64,000 nucleotides of DNA, taken from Spirosoma aureum. Its GTDB lineage: Bacteria; Bacteroidota; Bacteroidia; Cytophagales; Spirosomataceae. The position numbers and the translations under genes are program-made. Numbering within the stretch: the first letter of the stretch is position 1; each line of letters begins with the position of its first letter. The stretch spans positions 8,659,001 to 8,723,000 of the forward strand of contig NZ_CP050063.1 of assembly GCF_011604685.1 (NCBI RefSeq). Direction: 5' to 3'. Shown here piece after piece: positions 52,409 to 60,348 of this stretch. A model generated the notes under the pieces. That model worked only from the letters and a program-made list of their open reading frames with translations, was not told the origin of the DNA and searched no databases.

Positions 52409-53404
52409 TCAAAATCGCCCAGGCAACGGATCAGTTGCTTTAATTGGATCTTTTTTCTTACGGAACGAACTGATATTGTACGACAAGCCAATAGCCAGTG
52501 TCTGCTGAATCTGTAGATCAGGGCCAAAATCTTTATTATAAAGGGCAATTAAACCGAAGGTTGTGCTCAAATAGCGGCTTACTTTAGCGGTTAAAATCAG
52601 ATCGAGCCGATGATTGATATTAGCTAATTCTGTATAATTTGCAAACAGCTGATAACGGGCATTTATCGAGACGTTTTCACCTAAATTACGATTTAGGGCT
52701 GCTTGTAATTGAAAAGCAAGCCATTCTGCTCTCACGCTCTTGCCCGGTTGTACTCCATAAGCGACTTGAGTTGGATCGGCTACAAATGAGCCATCGGCTA
52801 ACTCACGTACCCGAACAGCATCATCGGCCAGAAACGTAAACCGGGGCGCAATTGGGCTCATCCGAAGCGAAAACCAATCGTTAGGTTTGTAAGCGATTCC
52901 GGCCGCAAATGTGAATTGAGCCGGTGCAAAAAAATTCGATACCTTCAACCGGGTTTGATCGGCAGGGATCTTATCATACCGATAACCTGGGGCAAAAAAC
53001 GTATTGAAGGTTCCCGAAATAAACAAGTCCCATTTCGGTGCAATTTGACGTCCCAGAACCGAAATCAGGATAATTTGATCGGCCGCCTTACGCGTATTGC
53101 CAAACTGCCGAACATACCCCAACTGAAGATCAGCGGTGTTATCCCAGGATATTTTCCCTTTTTCGTACAAAGCGCGGGCTGCAACGACTGCTCCGATTGC
53201 AACGGAATTAACCCCCCCACCCGACCAGTTGCTAAACGATGCCTGGTTAAAGTTAATACCCCCACTAAACGATTTTTGCCAGTAGGAGGTGTCGGGCTTA
53301 ACAGCTACCGTATCTTTAAAATTAGTAGTAATTCTTGTGGAGTCCTGACCAAATGCGTTAGTGAGGCTTATCCAGCAGACGAGCGTATAGATAACGTTTT
53401 TCAT
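52409..53404 (-). CDS. DUF3078 domain protein (predicted outer membrane barrel)
   Basis: A 331-residue protein with a signal peptide (MKNVIYTLVCWISLTNAFGQ). The DUF3078 signature SYWQKSFSGGINFNQASFSNWSGGG follows, then VNSVAIGAVVAARALYEKGKISWDNTADLQLG. Many alternating amphipathic strands run to the C-terminus (ATIGLIALYNKDFGP-like, LAIGLSYNISSF). It is probably an outer membrane beta-barrel of unknown function, common in Bacteroidetes. I start at ATG 53404; a frame start 12 codons upstream is unlikely. It lies between the two mechanosensitive-channel genes. Confidence 0.85.
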   Translation of the reverse strand: MKNVIYTLVCWISLTNAFGQDSTRITTNFKDTVAVKPDTSYWQKSFSGGINFNQASFSNWSGGGVNSVAIGAVVAARALYEKGKISWDNTADLQLGYVRQFGNTRKAADQIILISVLGRQIAPKWDLFISGTFNTFFAPGYRYDKIPADQTRLKVSNFFAPAQFTFAAGIAYKPNDWFSLRMSPIAPRFTFLADDAVRVRELADGSFVADPTQVAYGVQPGKSVRAEWLAFQLQAALNRNLGENVSINARYQLFANYTELANINHRLDLILTAKVSRYLSTTFGLIALYNKDFGPDLQIQQTLAIGLSYNISSFRKKKDPIKATDPLPGRF

Positions 53405-53454
53405 ACTACCTAAGACGGTCGAACATCCGTTAAGATACATACGAAGAAGACTTT

Positions 53455-54282
53455 TTAACTAAAAATTTCCACCTTTTTCGTTTGTAGGACCTGCAATGGA
53501 AACACAGTCGTTGTCTCACCCGTCTGAAGTGTCAGGGATGTTGTATCTACTTTAACAATTTCGCCCTTTACATCATCAATCTGAATCGTTTGACCTTCTT
53601 TGTATTTATTTCTGGAATAAAATGAGGACAGTATGTTAGCCATCACATCACGAGAAGCGATTCCGTATCCTACTGCAAACGCAAAGATCCCTCCTCCAAT
53701 GACCAGATTAAAGCTTGATTCAAGCAGTTCCGTATTAATTCCTGCCTGACCCAGTGCGCTGATGATGGTAATAACCAGGAAGAAAACAAACACAATCGTA
53801 CTCAGTAGCCGTCCAGAAGAAATGTTAAATGACTGGCATACATTCAATACTGTAGTCCTGAGCGTATCAGCCAGTAAAACCCCTACTTGTAACATGATAG
53901 CGGCTGCAATTACTTTCGGAATGAAATTAACCAGCGATGAAACCATTTCAGTAATAGCAGCTACTCCCAGCGTTTCAGTAGCTGCTGTTATAAAAACCAG
54001 TAGAATGAAGTAATACAGAACCTTACTGACTATTTCGCTCAGTTTTATCTCTGTATTAAGCTGTTTGATAATACTGATTTCGTTTAGCCGGCTACCAATT
54101 TTATCAAAACCCACCTGCGCCAGAATTCGCCGGACGACGAACGCAATTAGCCGGGCAACGCCAATACCAATCAATAAAATAACGAGTGCGCCTAGTATAC
54201 GAGGTACAAATTCGACAAATTGGTCAATGAGTGTTTGAAAGGTATTACGTAAAACTTCTGTTATGTCAGGTAGTTGTTTCAT
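53455..54282 (-). CDS. Mechanosensitive channel, MscS-like with conserved TM helix
   Basis: A 275-residue inner-membrane protein with about five helices. Two repeats of the conserved-TM-helix type occur: ILGALVILLIGIGVARLIAFVVRRI and LVNFIPKVIAAAIMLQVGVLLADTL. A short MscS-like beta domain ends it (DVMANILSSFYSRNKYKEGQ, IQIDDVKGEIVKVDTTSLTLQTGE). It should respond to osmotic downshift or membrane tension. It starts 34 bp after a 57-residue gene that follows an ECF sigma factor, so it probably belongs to that operon. Confidence 0.86.
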   Translation of the reverse strand: MKQLPDITEVLRNTFQTLIDQFVEFVPRILGALVILLIGIGVARLIAFVVRRILAQVGFDKIGSRLNEISIIKQLNTEIKLSEIVSKVLYYFILLVFITAATETLGVAAITEMVSSLVNFIPKVIAAAIMLQVGVLLADTLRTTVLNVCQSFNISSGRLLSTIVFVFFLVITIISALGQAGINTELLESSFNLVIGGGIFAFAVGYGIASRDVMANILSSFYSRNKYKEGQTIQIDDVKGEIVKVDTTSLTLQTGETTTVFPLQVLQTKKVEIFS

Positions 54283-54316
54283 ACAGTTACAGTGTTCGTA
54301 TTCAGCATATTCTGGA

Positions 54317-54490
54317 TTAGTGAGGGGGGTTAGCCAGTACAGATACTACGCCAAACAGGTCGCCAATGTATAGCTCTATGACAGTAGTGAAATCTCGAAT
54401 CATGTCTATTTCCGAAATTAGTTCGGTTTTTAAATGGGGGGGACATTCTGCGTCCGACTCCATTTCTTGGAATGGATTGGGAGTTTCCAT
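54317..54490 (-). CDS. Small 57-residue protein between ECF sigma factor and MscS-like channel
   Basis: An ORF of 57 codons starting at ATG 54490 (METPNPFQEMESDAECPP) and ending at TAA 54317-54319. It lies 18 bp after the sigma stop and 34 bp before the channel start, so a coding role is likely. The second half is a helix (LKTELISEIDMIRDFTTVIELYIGDLFGVV) reminiscent of small proteins found beside sigma factors in Cytophagales. It has no membrane helix. It could be a regulator of the sigma factor, but that is inference. Confidence 0.6.
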   Translation of the reverse strand: METPNPFQEMESDAECPPHLKTELISEIDMIRDFTTVIELYIGDLFGVVSVLANPPH

Positions 54491-54508
54491 AGTTTATAAG
54501 CAGGCTAA

Positions 54509-55114
54509 TTATCGAAATGGCCACCGAATCGATAAAGCAGCTTTAATGGCCAAGAGCAACCAAAACAAAGCGGCTTCCAGATAATACTTGCGTAGTTTAT
54601 CACGGGTACGCTTCAAGCGCATTTTCACGGCGCTCTCGGTTATACCGTTCAAATCAGCAAGCTCACGAATACTAATATTATCCTGATATTTCATTAATAA
54701 CAGGCTTTGCTCAGTAGGGTCAAGCTGTTCCAGGGCCAGCTTCAGTTTTTGCGCTTCCATCTCGGCCAATTCGGCCAATCCATCATCAGCTCCCAGATCC
54801 AGGCGTTCCCACCCTTCATCCATATACACTTCTGTTCGCCGTTGTGGCGACCGCATATGATCAGTACAGTGGTTATAGGTAATCGAATACAACCAGGTAG
54901 AAAACTTTGCCTGTTCTTTAAAGCCTCCAAGCTTGATAACAAGCTTCAAAAATATGTCATGCGTCAGATCTTCGGCCTGCAGTGGATCCTTGGTAAATGA
55001 AAGGCATTTTCGGTATACTTTATCGCAGTAGCGTTCATATAAACGTTCGAAATAAGCGTTCTTCTGCGTTTCGATATATAACCGGACCAATTCTTCGTCC
55101 GAAAAGTGCTTCAT
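54509..55114 (-). CDS. RNA polymerase ECF-type sigma factor with hydrophobic C-terminus
   Basis: A 201-residue ECF sigma. Region 2: LVRLYIETQKNAYFERLYERYCDKVYRKCLSF and QAEDLTHDIFLKLV, then FSTWLYSITYNHCTDHMR. Region 4: LEQLDPTEQSLLLMKYQDNISIRELADLNG, then TESAVKMRLKRTRDKLRKYY. The last ~20 residues (AALFWLLLAIKAALSIRWPF) are hydrophobic, which is rare for a sigma factor and may tether it to the membrane. The upstream paralogue at 55288 lacks this tail. It probably controls the channel genes that follow. Confidence 0.88.
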   Translation of the reverse strand: MKHFSDEELVRLYIETQKNAYFERLYERYCDKVYRKCLSFTKDPLQAEDLTHDIFLKLVIKLGGFKEQAKFSTWLYSITYNHCTDHMRSPQRRTEVYMDEGWERLDLGADDGLAELAEMEAQKLKLALEQLDPTEQSLLLMKYQDNISIRELADLNGITESAVKMRLKRTRDKLRKYYLEAALFWLLLAIKAALSIRWPFR

Positions 55115-55287
55115 TTGATTCGGTAGTGCTCGTTAAGACCCGAAAAACAACCAAAGTAACGGATTTCGTTCATTAAACTAATGAAAGGTTTCGACCACAC
55201 TACAAAGCACAGCAAAATATCTACCAAATAGTAGGTTTACAGAAGTGTTGACTAAAATAAATACTTAATTCTTTTTTTGATAGATAA

Positions 55288-55884
55288 TTAACTATACATT
55301 AACTCATAAGGCAACGAATCATCAATCCTTACTTCCCCATAAAATTGACGTAACCGATCACGAGAGCGTTTGAGCCGCATTTTAACAGCGCTCTGCGTTA
55401 GAGAAAACTGGGCAGCAATTTCTTTAACACTGACTTCATCCATATACTTCATCCGAAGTAGCCCCTGTTCTTCGGGCTCCAGACGAGTCATGGCCAGTTT
55501 CATTTGCCGCTCGGTTATCTCAGCAAATTGATTTTCTGTTCGCTGATCAAGGTCACTTGTAAATAAAGCAGGAATGTCGTAGCATTCATCCAGAGCCAAT
55601 CCTTGTTTTGTATGGGGCATTCGGATTTGATCGGTACAATGATTGCGGGTAATAGAATAAAGCCAGGTAGAAAATCGGGATTCGTGTTTATAACTATTTA
55701 TCTTATTAAGTAACTTTATAAAAATGTCCTGCGTTAAATCTTCGGCCTGCACTTCGTCTTTAATAAATAATAAACATCTTCGCCGAACTTTAGGGCAGTA
55801 ACGCTCATACAATGCATTAAAATAACTATTCTTATGCGTTTTAATGTACAGTTTTACGAGGTCTTCATCCGTAAAATTTTCCAT
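55288..55884 (-). CDS. RNA polymerase ECF-type sigma factor (paralogue)
   Basis: A 198-residue ECF sigma closely related to the next one downstream: LVKLYIKTHKNSYFNALYERYCPKVRRRCLLF, QAEDLTQDIFIKLLNKI, FSTWLYSITRNHCTDQIR, and region 4 LEPEEQGLLRMKYMDEVSVKEIAAQF. I start at ATG 55884; a frame start at 55938 runs into a hairpin. The gene is more AT-rich than its paralogue and lacks the hydrophobic tail. A 14-bp-arm hairpin stands 4 nt before the start codon. No anti-sigma gene follows directly; the paralogue is 173 bp downstream. Confidence 0.9.
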   Translation of the reverse strand: MENFTDEDLVKLYIKTHKNSYFNALYERYCPKVRRRCLLFIKDEVQAEDLTQDIFIKLLNKINSYKHESRFSTWLYSITRNHCTDQIRMPHTKQGLALDECYDIPALFTSDLDQRTENQFAEITERQMKLAMTRLEPEEQGLLRMKYMDEVSVKEIAAQFSLTQSAVKMRLKRSRDRLRQFYGEVRIDDSLPYELMYS

Positions 55885-55887
55885 TCT

Positions 55888-55933
55888 GTTCGTAGGTAGA
55901 GGAAGTGAAAAAGAACTTTCTCTACCTACGAAC
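55888..55933 (-). promoter_or_regulatory. Hairpin in the leader of the second sigma gene
   Basis: GTTCGTAGGTAGAG (55888-55901) and its perfect complement (55920-55933) enclose an 18-nt centre. The nearer arm ends only 3 nt before ATG 55884. An mRNA hairpin here would hamper ribosome entry, or it may bind a regulator as DNA. Confidence 0.5.
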
Positions 55934-55965
55934 AACAATTAGTTTTCGATTTAATTAAAAAGTAA

Positions 55966-55991
55966 AAAACCTGGCAAATTTGCCAGGTTTT
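55966..55991 (-). terminator. Terminator of tsf
   Basis: AAAACCTGGCAAATT and its mirror form a 26-bp perfect palindrome, 27 bp after the tsf stop, with T-runs on the minus strand. Confidence 0.88.
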
Positions 55992-56017
55992 ACTAAACGG
56001 TAGGTAACACAAAGAAA

Positions 56018-56851
56018 TTAACCAATAGCCACGCGCTTAAACGCCGAAACGGTTAACCCTTTACTGGTTTTATCGAGCAGTTGCGCAATCGTTACTGAGT
56101 TGTCTTTAACAAATTCCTGATTGAGCAACGTATTTTCTTTATAGAACTTATTTAGTTTACCCAGGGCAATTTTTTCAAGCATTGCTTCGGGTTTGCCTTC
56201 CTGACGGGCCTGCTCTTTACCAATTTCAATTTCACGCTGAACAATAGTGGCATCAACACCATCTTTATCCAGAGCAACCGGTTTCATAGCCGCAATCTGC
56301 ATCGCGATGTCTTTGCCGACTTCGGTCACATCCGTACCATTCGTATTCGATAGGCCTACCAGTACACCTAATTTACCGTTCGAGTGAATGTAAGACACAA
56401 CTTTATCGCCCGAAACCGTTTCGAATGAAGCGACATCAATTTTTTCTCCGATTTTACCCATCAGATCTGTAATGTGATCCTGAAGTGCACGGCCATCGGC
56501 TTGAGGTGTTGCCAGCAAGGCAGCTTTGTCTGTTGCATCGGTTGCAACAGCAGTGCTCATGATGGCCATTGCCAGATTCTGGAAGTCAGCCACTTTTGAA
56601 ACGGGCTCTGTTTCGCAGGCCAGAGCAATTACTTTGCCACTTTTGCCATCCTGACTCACGTGAGCCAGTACGATACCTTCAGCCGTTGTGTTGTCAGCAC
56701 GTTTGTCGGCTATTTTCTGACCCTGCTTCCGCAGAATCTCTTTTGCTTTTTCAAAATCGCCATCGGCTTCGGTGAGGGCTTTTTTACAGTCCATCATGCC
56801 AGCTCCGGTCTCTTGCCGAAGTTTGTTTACGTCAGCAGCAGTAATTGCCAT
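56018..56851 (-). CDS. tsf: Elongation factor Ts
   Basis: A 277-residue GDP-exchange factor for EF-Tu. The signature AADVNKLRQETGAGMMDCKK and ALTEADGDFEKAKEILRKQG are at the N-terminus. The core has AHVSQDGKSGKVIALACETE, and the dimer/coiled-coil part LEKIALGKLNKFYKENTLLNQEF closes it. Length is normal. It follows rpsB, the conserved rpsB-tsf pair of translation genes, with a hairpin in between. Confidence 0.97.
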   Translation of the reverse strand: MAITAADVNKLRQETGAGMMDCKKALTEADGDFEKAKEILRKQGQKIADKRADNTTAEGIVLAHVSQDGKSGKVIALACETEPVSKVADFQNLAMAIMSTAVATDATDKAALLATPQADGRALQDHITDLMGKIGEKIDVASFETVSGDKVVSYIHSNGKLGVLVGLSNTNGTDVTEVGKDIAMQIAAMKPVALDKDGVDATIVQREIEIGKEQARQEGKPEAMLEKIALGKLNKFYKENTLLNQEFVKDNSVTIAQLLDKTSKGLTVSAFKRVAIG

Positions 56852-56918
56852 AGTAATAGGTGATTGTCGATTTAAATTTCCAAAAATTATTTGGTACTCA
56901 GCAAGTCGTGTCTGAAAT

Positions 56919-56953
56919 GGAATAGCCCATAGCGGCTGGCTACGGGCTATTTC
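56919..56953. repeat. Hairpin between rpsB and tsf
   Basis: GGAATAGCCC and its complement (ends 56919 and 56953) surround an inner TAGC/GCTA pair with one mismatch. It lies in the 215-bp gap and may attenuate or process the joint rpsB-tsf message. No strong T-run follows. Confidence 0.6.
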
Positions 56954-57066
56954 CTTAAGTCATAAAACGATCCGTCGTAGCGGTTTTTATAGTTAACAAG
57001 TTATAACGCAATGGCCCACTGCGGACCCAACCATACAACCAGCTGACTATACAGCTTTATAACTTT

Positions 57067-57906
57067 TTATGCTTCCGTCTCGTCTTCAGCCACAGCAGCT
57101 GGTGCTGCTTCTGCTTCAGGTTGTTCAGCGCTGGCACCTTCGGCCTTAGCTTGCGCAAGGTCTTCGGCACGCTTAGCATCTTCTTCTTCCTGAACGCGCT
57201 GATCGTCTTTATCCTGTTTCCGCTCCATCAGGCCTTCTTCAATAGCCTTACCGATAGCGAGCGTAATCAGCGAAATAGACTTATAAGCATCGTCATTAGC
57301 CGGGATTGCAAAATCAACATCTTCCGGATTCGAGTTCGTATCGCACATAGCAAATACGGGAATGCCCAGACGATGTGCTTCTGCAACAGCAATGTGCTCA
57401 CGCTTTACGTCAACAACGAACAAAGCAGCTGGCAAACGGGTCAGGTCGGCAATACCGCCTAATACGCGTTCCAGTTTCTCTTTGTCGCGGGTACGGGTCA
57501 AACGCTCCCGCTTGGCAATGCTCTTGATGGTCTCCTCATCTTTCAGCATTTTATCCAGCGTTTGCATTTTCTTCAGCGACTTGCGAATCGTAGCGAAGTT
57601 CGTCAACATACCGCCCTGCCAGCGATCTGTAACGTAAGGCATTTTCAGACGACGTGCTTCTTCCGAAACAATCTCCTGTGCCTGTTTTTTCGTTGCGACA
57701 AACATTACCTTCCGGCCCGAGCGAACAATTCCTTTAATCGAATTGCAGGCTTCGTCGAGAGCGGCCAATGTTTTATTGAGGTCAATAATATGGATGCCGT
57801 TCTTCTCCATGAAGATATACGGAGCCATCCGGGGGTCCCATTTACGCGTAAGGTGGCCAAAGTGCACACCAGCGTCCAGGAGGTCTTTATATTCGATTTG
57901 TGCCAT
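57067..57906 (-). CDS. rpsB: 30S ribosomal protein S2
   Basis: A 279-residue S2. Key segments: LLDAGVHFGHLTRKWDPRMAPYI, MFVATKKQAQEIVSEEARRL, PYVTDRWQGGMLTNF, and DVKREHIAVAEAHRLGIPVFAMCDTNSNPEDVDFAIPANDDA. The last ~40 residues are an acidic Ala/Glu-rich extension (AEGASAEQPEAEAAPAAVAE), longer than in E. coli S2. The gene belongs to the rplM-rpsI-rpsB-tsf set. Confidence 0.98.
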   Translation of the reverse strand: MAQIEYKDLLDAGVHFGHLTRKWDPRMAPYIFMEKNGIHIIDLNKTLAALDEACNSIKGIVRSGRKVMFVATKKQAQEIVSEEARRLKMPYVTDRWQGGMLTNFATIRKSLKKMQTLDKMLKDEETIKSIAKRERLTRTRDKEKLERVLGGIADLTRLPAALFVVDVKREHIAVAEAHRLGIPVFAMCDTNSNPEDVDFAIPANDDAYKSISLITLAIGKAIEEGLMERKQDKDDQRVQEEEDAKRAEDLAQAKAEGASAEQPEAEAAPAAVAEDETEA

Positions 57907-58072
57907 TTCTAAAAATGAACAATAAAATAATGAATAATGAAAAAATACGCAGCACCACGCATCGGCATCATCTAAGCGCAGTCTGGACTTGAGTTAATGG
58001 ATAATGAGTACTGACGAACGTACAATGGCCAACAGGTTCATTATACAGTTTACATCGGTCATTATGCATTGG

Positions 58073-58459
58073 TTAGCGTTTCGAGAACTGGAACCGACGA
58101 CGGGCTTTCCGGCGACCGTATTTCTTACGTTCAACCATACGCGAATCCCGAGTCAGGAAGCCTTCTTTCTTGAGGGCAGGACGGAAATCAGCGTTCAGCT
58201 CAACCAGCGCACGGGCAATTGCCATACGGGTTGCTTCGGCCTGACCAGCCACTCCGCCACCACGAACGTTAACTTTTACGTCGTAGCCACCAACACCGTT
58301 AACGGTCGAAAACGGTTGGTTCAAAATGATTTGCAGTACTTCGGTTGGGAAATATTGTTTGTAATCTTTCCCGTTTACCGAGATGGCCCCGCTGCCCGCC
58401 GACAAATAAATGCGGGAGATGGCAGTTTTACGCCGGCCAATGGTGTTAATACGATCCAT
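58073..58459 (-). CDS. rpsI: 30S ribosomal protein S9
   Basis: A 128-residue S9: GRRKTAISRIYLSAGSGAISVNGKDYKQYF at the start and RPALKKEGFLTRDSRMVERK then KYGRRKARRRFQFSKR at the end. The C-terminal SKR tail reaches into the ribosomal P site. It starts 6 bp after rplM, forming the classical rplM-rpsI pair. Confidence 0.98.
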   Translation of the reverse strand: MDRINTIGRRKTAISRIYLSAGSGAISVNGKDYKQYFPTEVLQIILNQPFSTVNGVGGYDVKVNVRGGGVAGQAEATRMAIARALVELNADFRPALKKEGFLTRDSRMVERKKYGRRKARRRFQFSKR

Positions 58460-58465
58460 TATGAC

Positions 58466-58909
58466 TTAGAATTTAACTGCTTTGGGTTGCTGAGCCTCGT
58501 GCGGATGTTGGTCACCAGCATAAACGTACAGGTTGGTATACAACCGACGACCAAGCCGATTTTTAGGCAACATGCCTTTTACGGCGTGTTCGATGATACG
58601 CTCGGGGTGCTTTTCAAGCAGCAGCCGGGGCGTTGCGAACCGTTGACCACCGGGATAACCCGTGTGGCGGACATAAACTTTGTCGGTCAACTTCGAGCCG
58701 GTCAGGCGAACCTTGTCGGCATTGATGACGATCACGTTATCCCCGCAATCAACGTGTGGCGTGAAGTTTGTTTTGTGTTTGCCGCGAATCAGGCGTGCGA
58801 TTTGGCTGGCCAGCCGACCAAGCACTTCACCCTGAGCGTCAACCACAATCCACTCCTTCTGCACCGTTTCTTTGTTGGCAGAGATGGTTTTGTAACTGAG
58901 CGTATTCAC
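58466..58909 (-). CDS. rplM: 50S ribosomal protein L13
   Basis: A 147-residue L13: [31 protein letters not shown] at the start, [37 protein letters not shown] in the middle, and [22 protein letters not shown] near the end. It begins the ribosomal operon. A good Bacteroidetes promoter lies about 75-105 bp upstream. Confidence 0.98.
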   Translation of the reverse strand: MNTLSYKTISANKETVQKEWIVVDAQGEVLGRLASQIARLIRGKHKTNFTPHVDCGDNVIVINADKVRLTGSKLTDKVYVRHTGYPGGQRFATPRLLLEKHPERIIEHAVKGMLPKNRLGRRLYTNLYVYAGDQHPHEAQQPKAVKF

Positions 58910-58957
58910 TGTTATGGAGACTAATTAATTGATTTCTAATGATTTGCCTACAAAAAA

Positions 58958-58984
58958 GCACTCCCGCTTTCGAAACGGGAGTGC
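58958..58984 (-). terminator. Terminator of mraY overlapping the rplM promoter
   Basis: GCACTCCCG (58958-58966) pairs perfectly with CGGGAGTGC (58976-58984). On the minus strand it is followed by a run of six T. It lies about 50 bp after the mraY stop and ends exactly where the rplM -7 box begins. Confidence 0.82.
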
Positions 58985-59014
58985 AAATATACGCGGTATG
59001 ACGCTGAAAAACAA
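58984..59014 (-). promoter_or_regulatory. Promoter of the rplM-rpsI operon
   Basis: On the minus strand, TTG (59014-59012) is followed by 20 nt and TATATTTG (58991-58984), an exact TAnnTTTG. Expected start near 58978 gives a leader of about 70 nt that begins inside the mraY terminator stem. Confidence 0.65.
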
Positions 59015-59035
59015 GGCTCTGTAAAGTTTTCCGCA

Positions 59036-60244
59036 CTATCGCAGTTTCAATGTCGCTAAGGCCAGAACGGCCAGGATAATTCCAATAATCCAGAAGCGTG
59101 TTACCAGTTTAGCTTCATGGTAGCCTTTCTTCTGAAAATGATGGTGTAGGGGCGACATCAGGAAGATTCGCCTACCTTCGCCATACTTGCGTTTGCTATA
59201 TTTAAAATAGCTCACCTGCATAATTACGGACACCAGCTCGACCAGAAAGATGCCACAAATTATGGGAATCATCAGCTCTTTTCGAATGGCCAGAAATAAT
59301 ACAGCGATCACCCCACCCAGCATGAGGCTACCGGTATCGCCCATGAATACCTGCGCAGGATAAGAGTTGTACCACAAAAAACCGACGCAGGCTCCAACAA
59401 AGGCCGCACAGAAAATTACCAGTTCGCCCGCATTGGGGATATACATGATATTCAGGTACTGCGAGAAAACTTTATTACCCGACAGGTAGGCAAGCACACC
59501 AATAGTCAACCCAATAATGACGGATGTTCCAGCGGCCAAACCGTCGATACCATCGGTGATATTCGCTCCATTGGAAACCGCTGTAATAATAAAAATACAG
59601 ATCAGGACATAGACAATCCATGTGTAACTATCTGGAACGACGCCGAATAGCAGTGAGCTGTAATCAAATTCGTTGTTCTTAACGAATGGAACCGTCGTGA
59701 GTGTTGACTTGATATCGGTATAAATATCCGGCACCGTCGATGTGCTCAGCAACCGGGGAGCGTATTTGCGGATTTTAACATAGTCGTTGAAGGATAACGT
59801 AAGACCAACAATCAGCCCCAGACCAACCTGTCCAACAACCTTAAACTTACCCTGCAATCCCTCTTTATTTTTCTTGAAAACCTTGATATAGTCATCCAGA
59901 AAGCCAATCAATCCTGTCCAGACGGTCGACACAAGCGCCAGAACGACGTATACATTGGACAGTTTCGCAAAAAGCAGTGCTGGAATCAGCAACGATGCCA
60001 GGATAATAAATCCACCCATGGTTGGCGTACCGCGTTTCTGCATCTGACCTTCCAAACCCAAATCGCGAATAGATTCTCCAATCTGAAGATTGCGGAGTAT
60101 GTCGATAATGCGACGACCAAAGATAGCAGCAATGAGCAGGGAGGTTATAACAGCACCAAGCGCCCGGAACGATATATATTGAAAAACCCCAGCTCCAGGG
60201 AAATTGTAGCGTTCGTCCAGTAAATGGAATAGGTAATAGAGCAT
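59036..60244 (-). CDS. mraY: Phospho-MurNAc-pentapeptide transferase
   Basis: A 402-residue polytopic enzyme that transfers phospho-MurNAc-pentapeptide to undecaprenyl phosphate, giving lipid I. Markers: [31 protein letters not shown] (DDxxK), [27 protein letters not shown] and [16 protein letters not shown] (active-site HHH). I start at ATG 60244 ([17 protein letters not shown]), the family start. A 34-residue longer frame runs through a repeat. It is the last of the upstream dcw part, followed by ribosomal genes instead of murD. Confidence 0.96.
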   Translation of the reverse strand: MLYYLFHLLDERYNFPGAGVFQYISFRALGAVITSLLIAAIFGRRIIDILRNLQIGESIRDLGLEGQMQKRGTPTMGGFIILASLLIPALLFAKLSNVYVVLALVSTVWTGLIGFLDDYIKVFKKNKEGLQGKFKVVGQVGLGLIVGLTLSFNDYVKIRKYAPRLLSTSTVPDIYTDIKSTLTTVPFVKNNEFDYSSLLFGVVPDSYTWIVYVLICIFIITAVSNGANITDGIDGLAAGTSVIIGLTIGVLAYLSGNKVFSQYLNIMYIPNAGELVIFCAAFVGACVGFLWYNSYPAQVFMGDTGSLMLGGVIAVLFLAIRKELMIPIICGIFLVELVSVIMQVSYFKYSKRKYGEGRRIFLMSPLHHHFQKKGYHEAKLVTRFWIIGIILAVLALATLKLR

Positions 60245-60248
60245 TTTA

Positions 60249-60335
60249 AAAGAGCGAAAGAGTGAAAGAGTGAAAGAGTGAAAAGGCGGGAGGAATTCGT
60301 TATTCGCTCTTTCGCCTTCTATTCTTCCGCTCTTT
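60249..60335. repeat. Imperfect inverted repeat between murE and mraY with GAAAGAGTGA words
   Basis: Left side has four tandem GAAAGAGTGA-like units; the complement AAAGAGCGGAAGAATAGAAG... pairs with it over about 33 bp with a few mismatches (60249 to 60335). It lies in the 104-bp gap between same-strand genes and resembles the GAGTGA repeats near 5.9 and 9.0 kb. Confidence 0.6.
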
Positions 60336-60348
60336 ATACAGGCCAAAG

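Noticed and set aside
58004..58924. A 306-codon open frame on the plus strand across rpsI and rplM.
   Set aside because: It is antisense to two certain ribosomal protein genes and crosses their junction; the translation has no family-like features.
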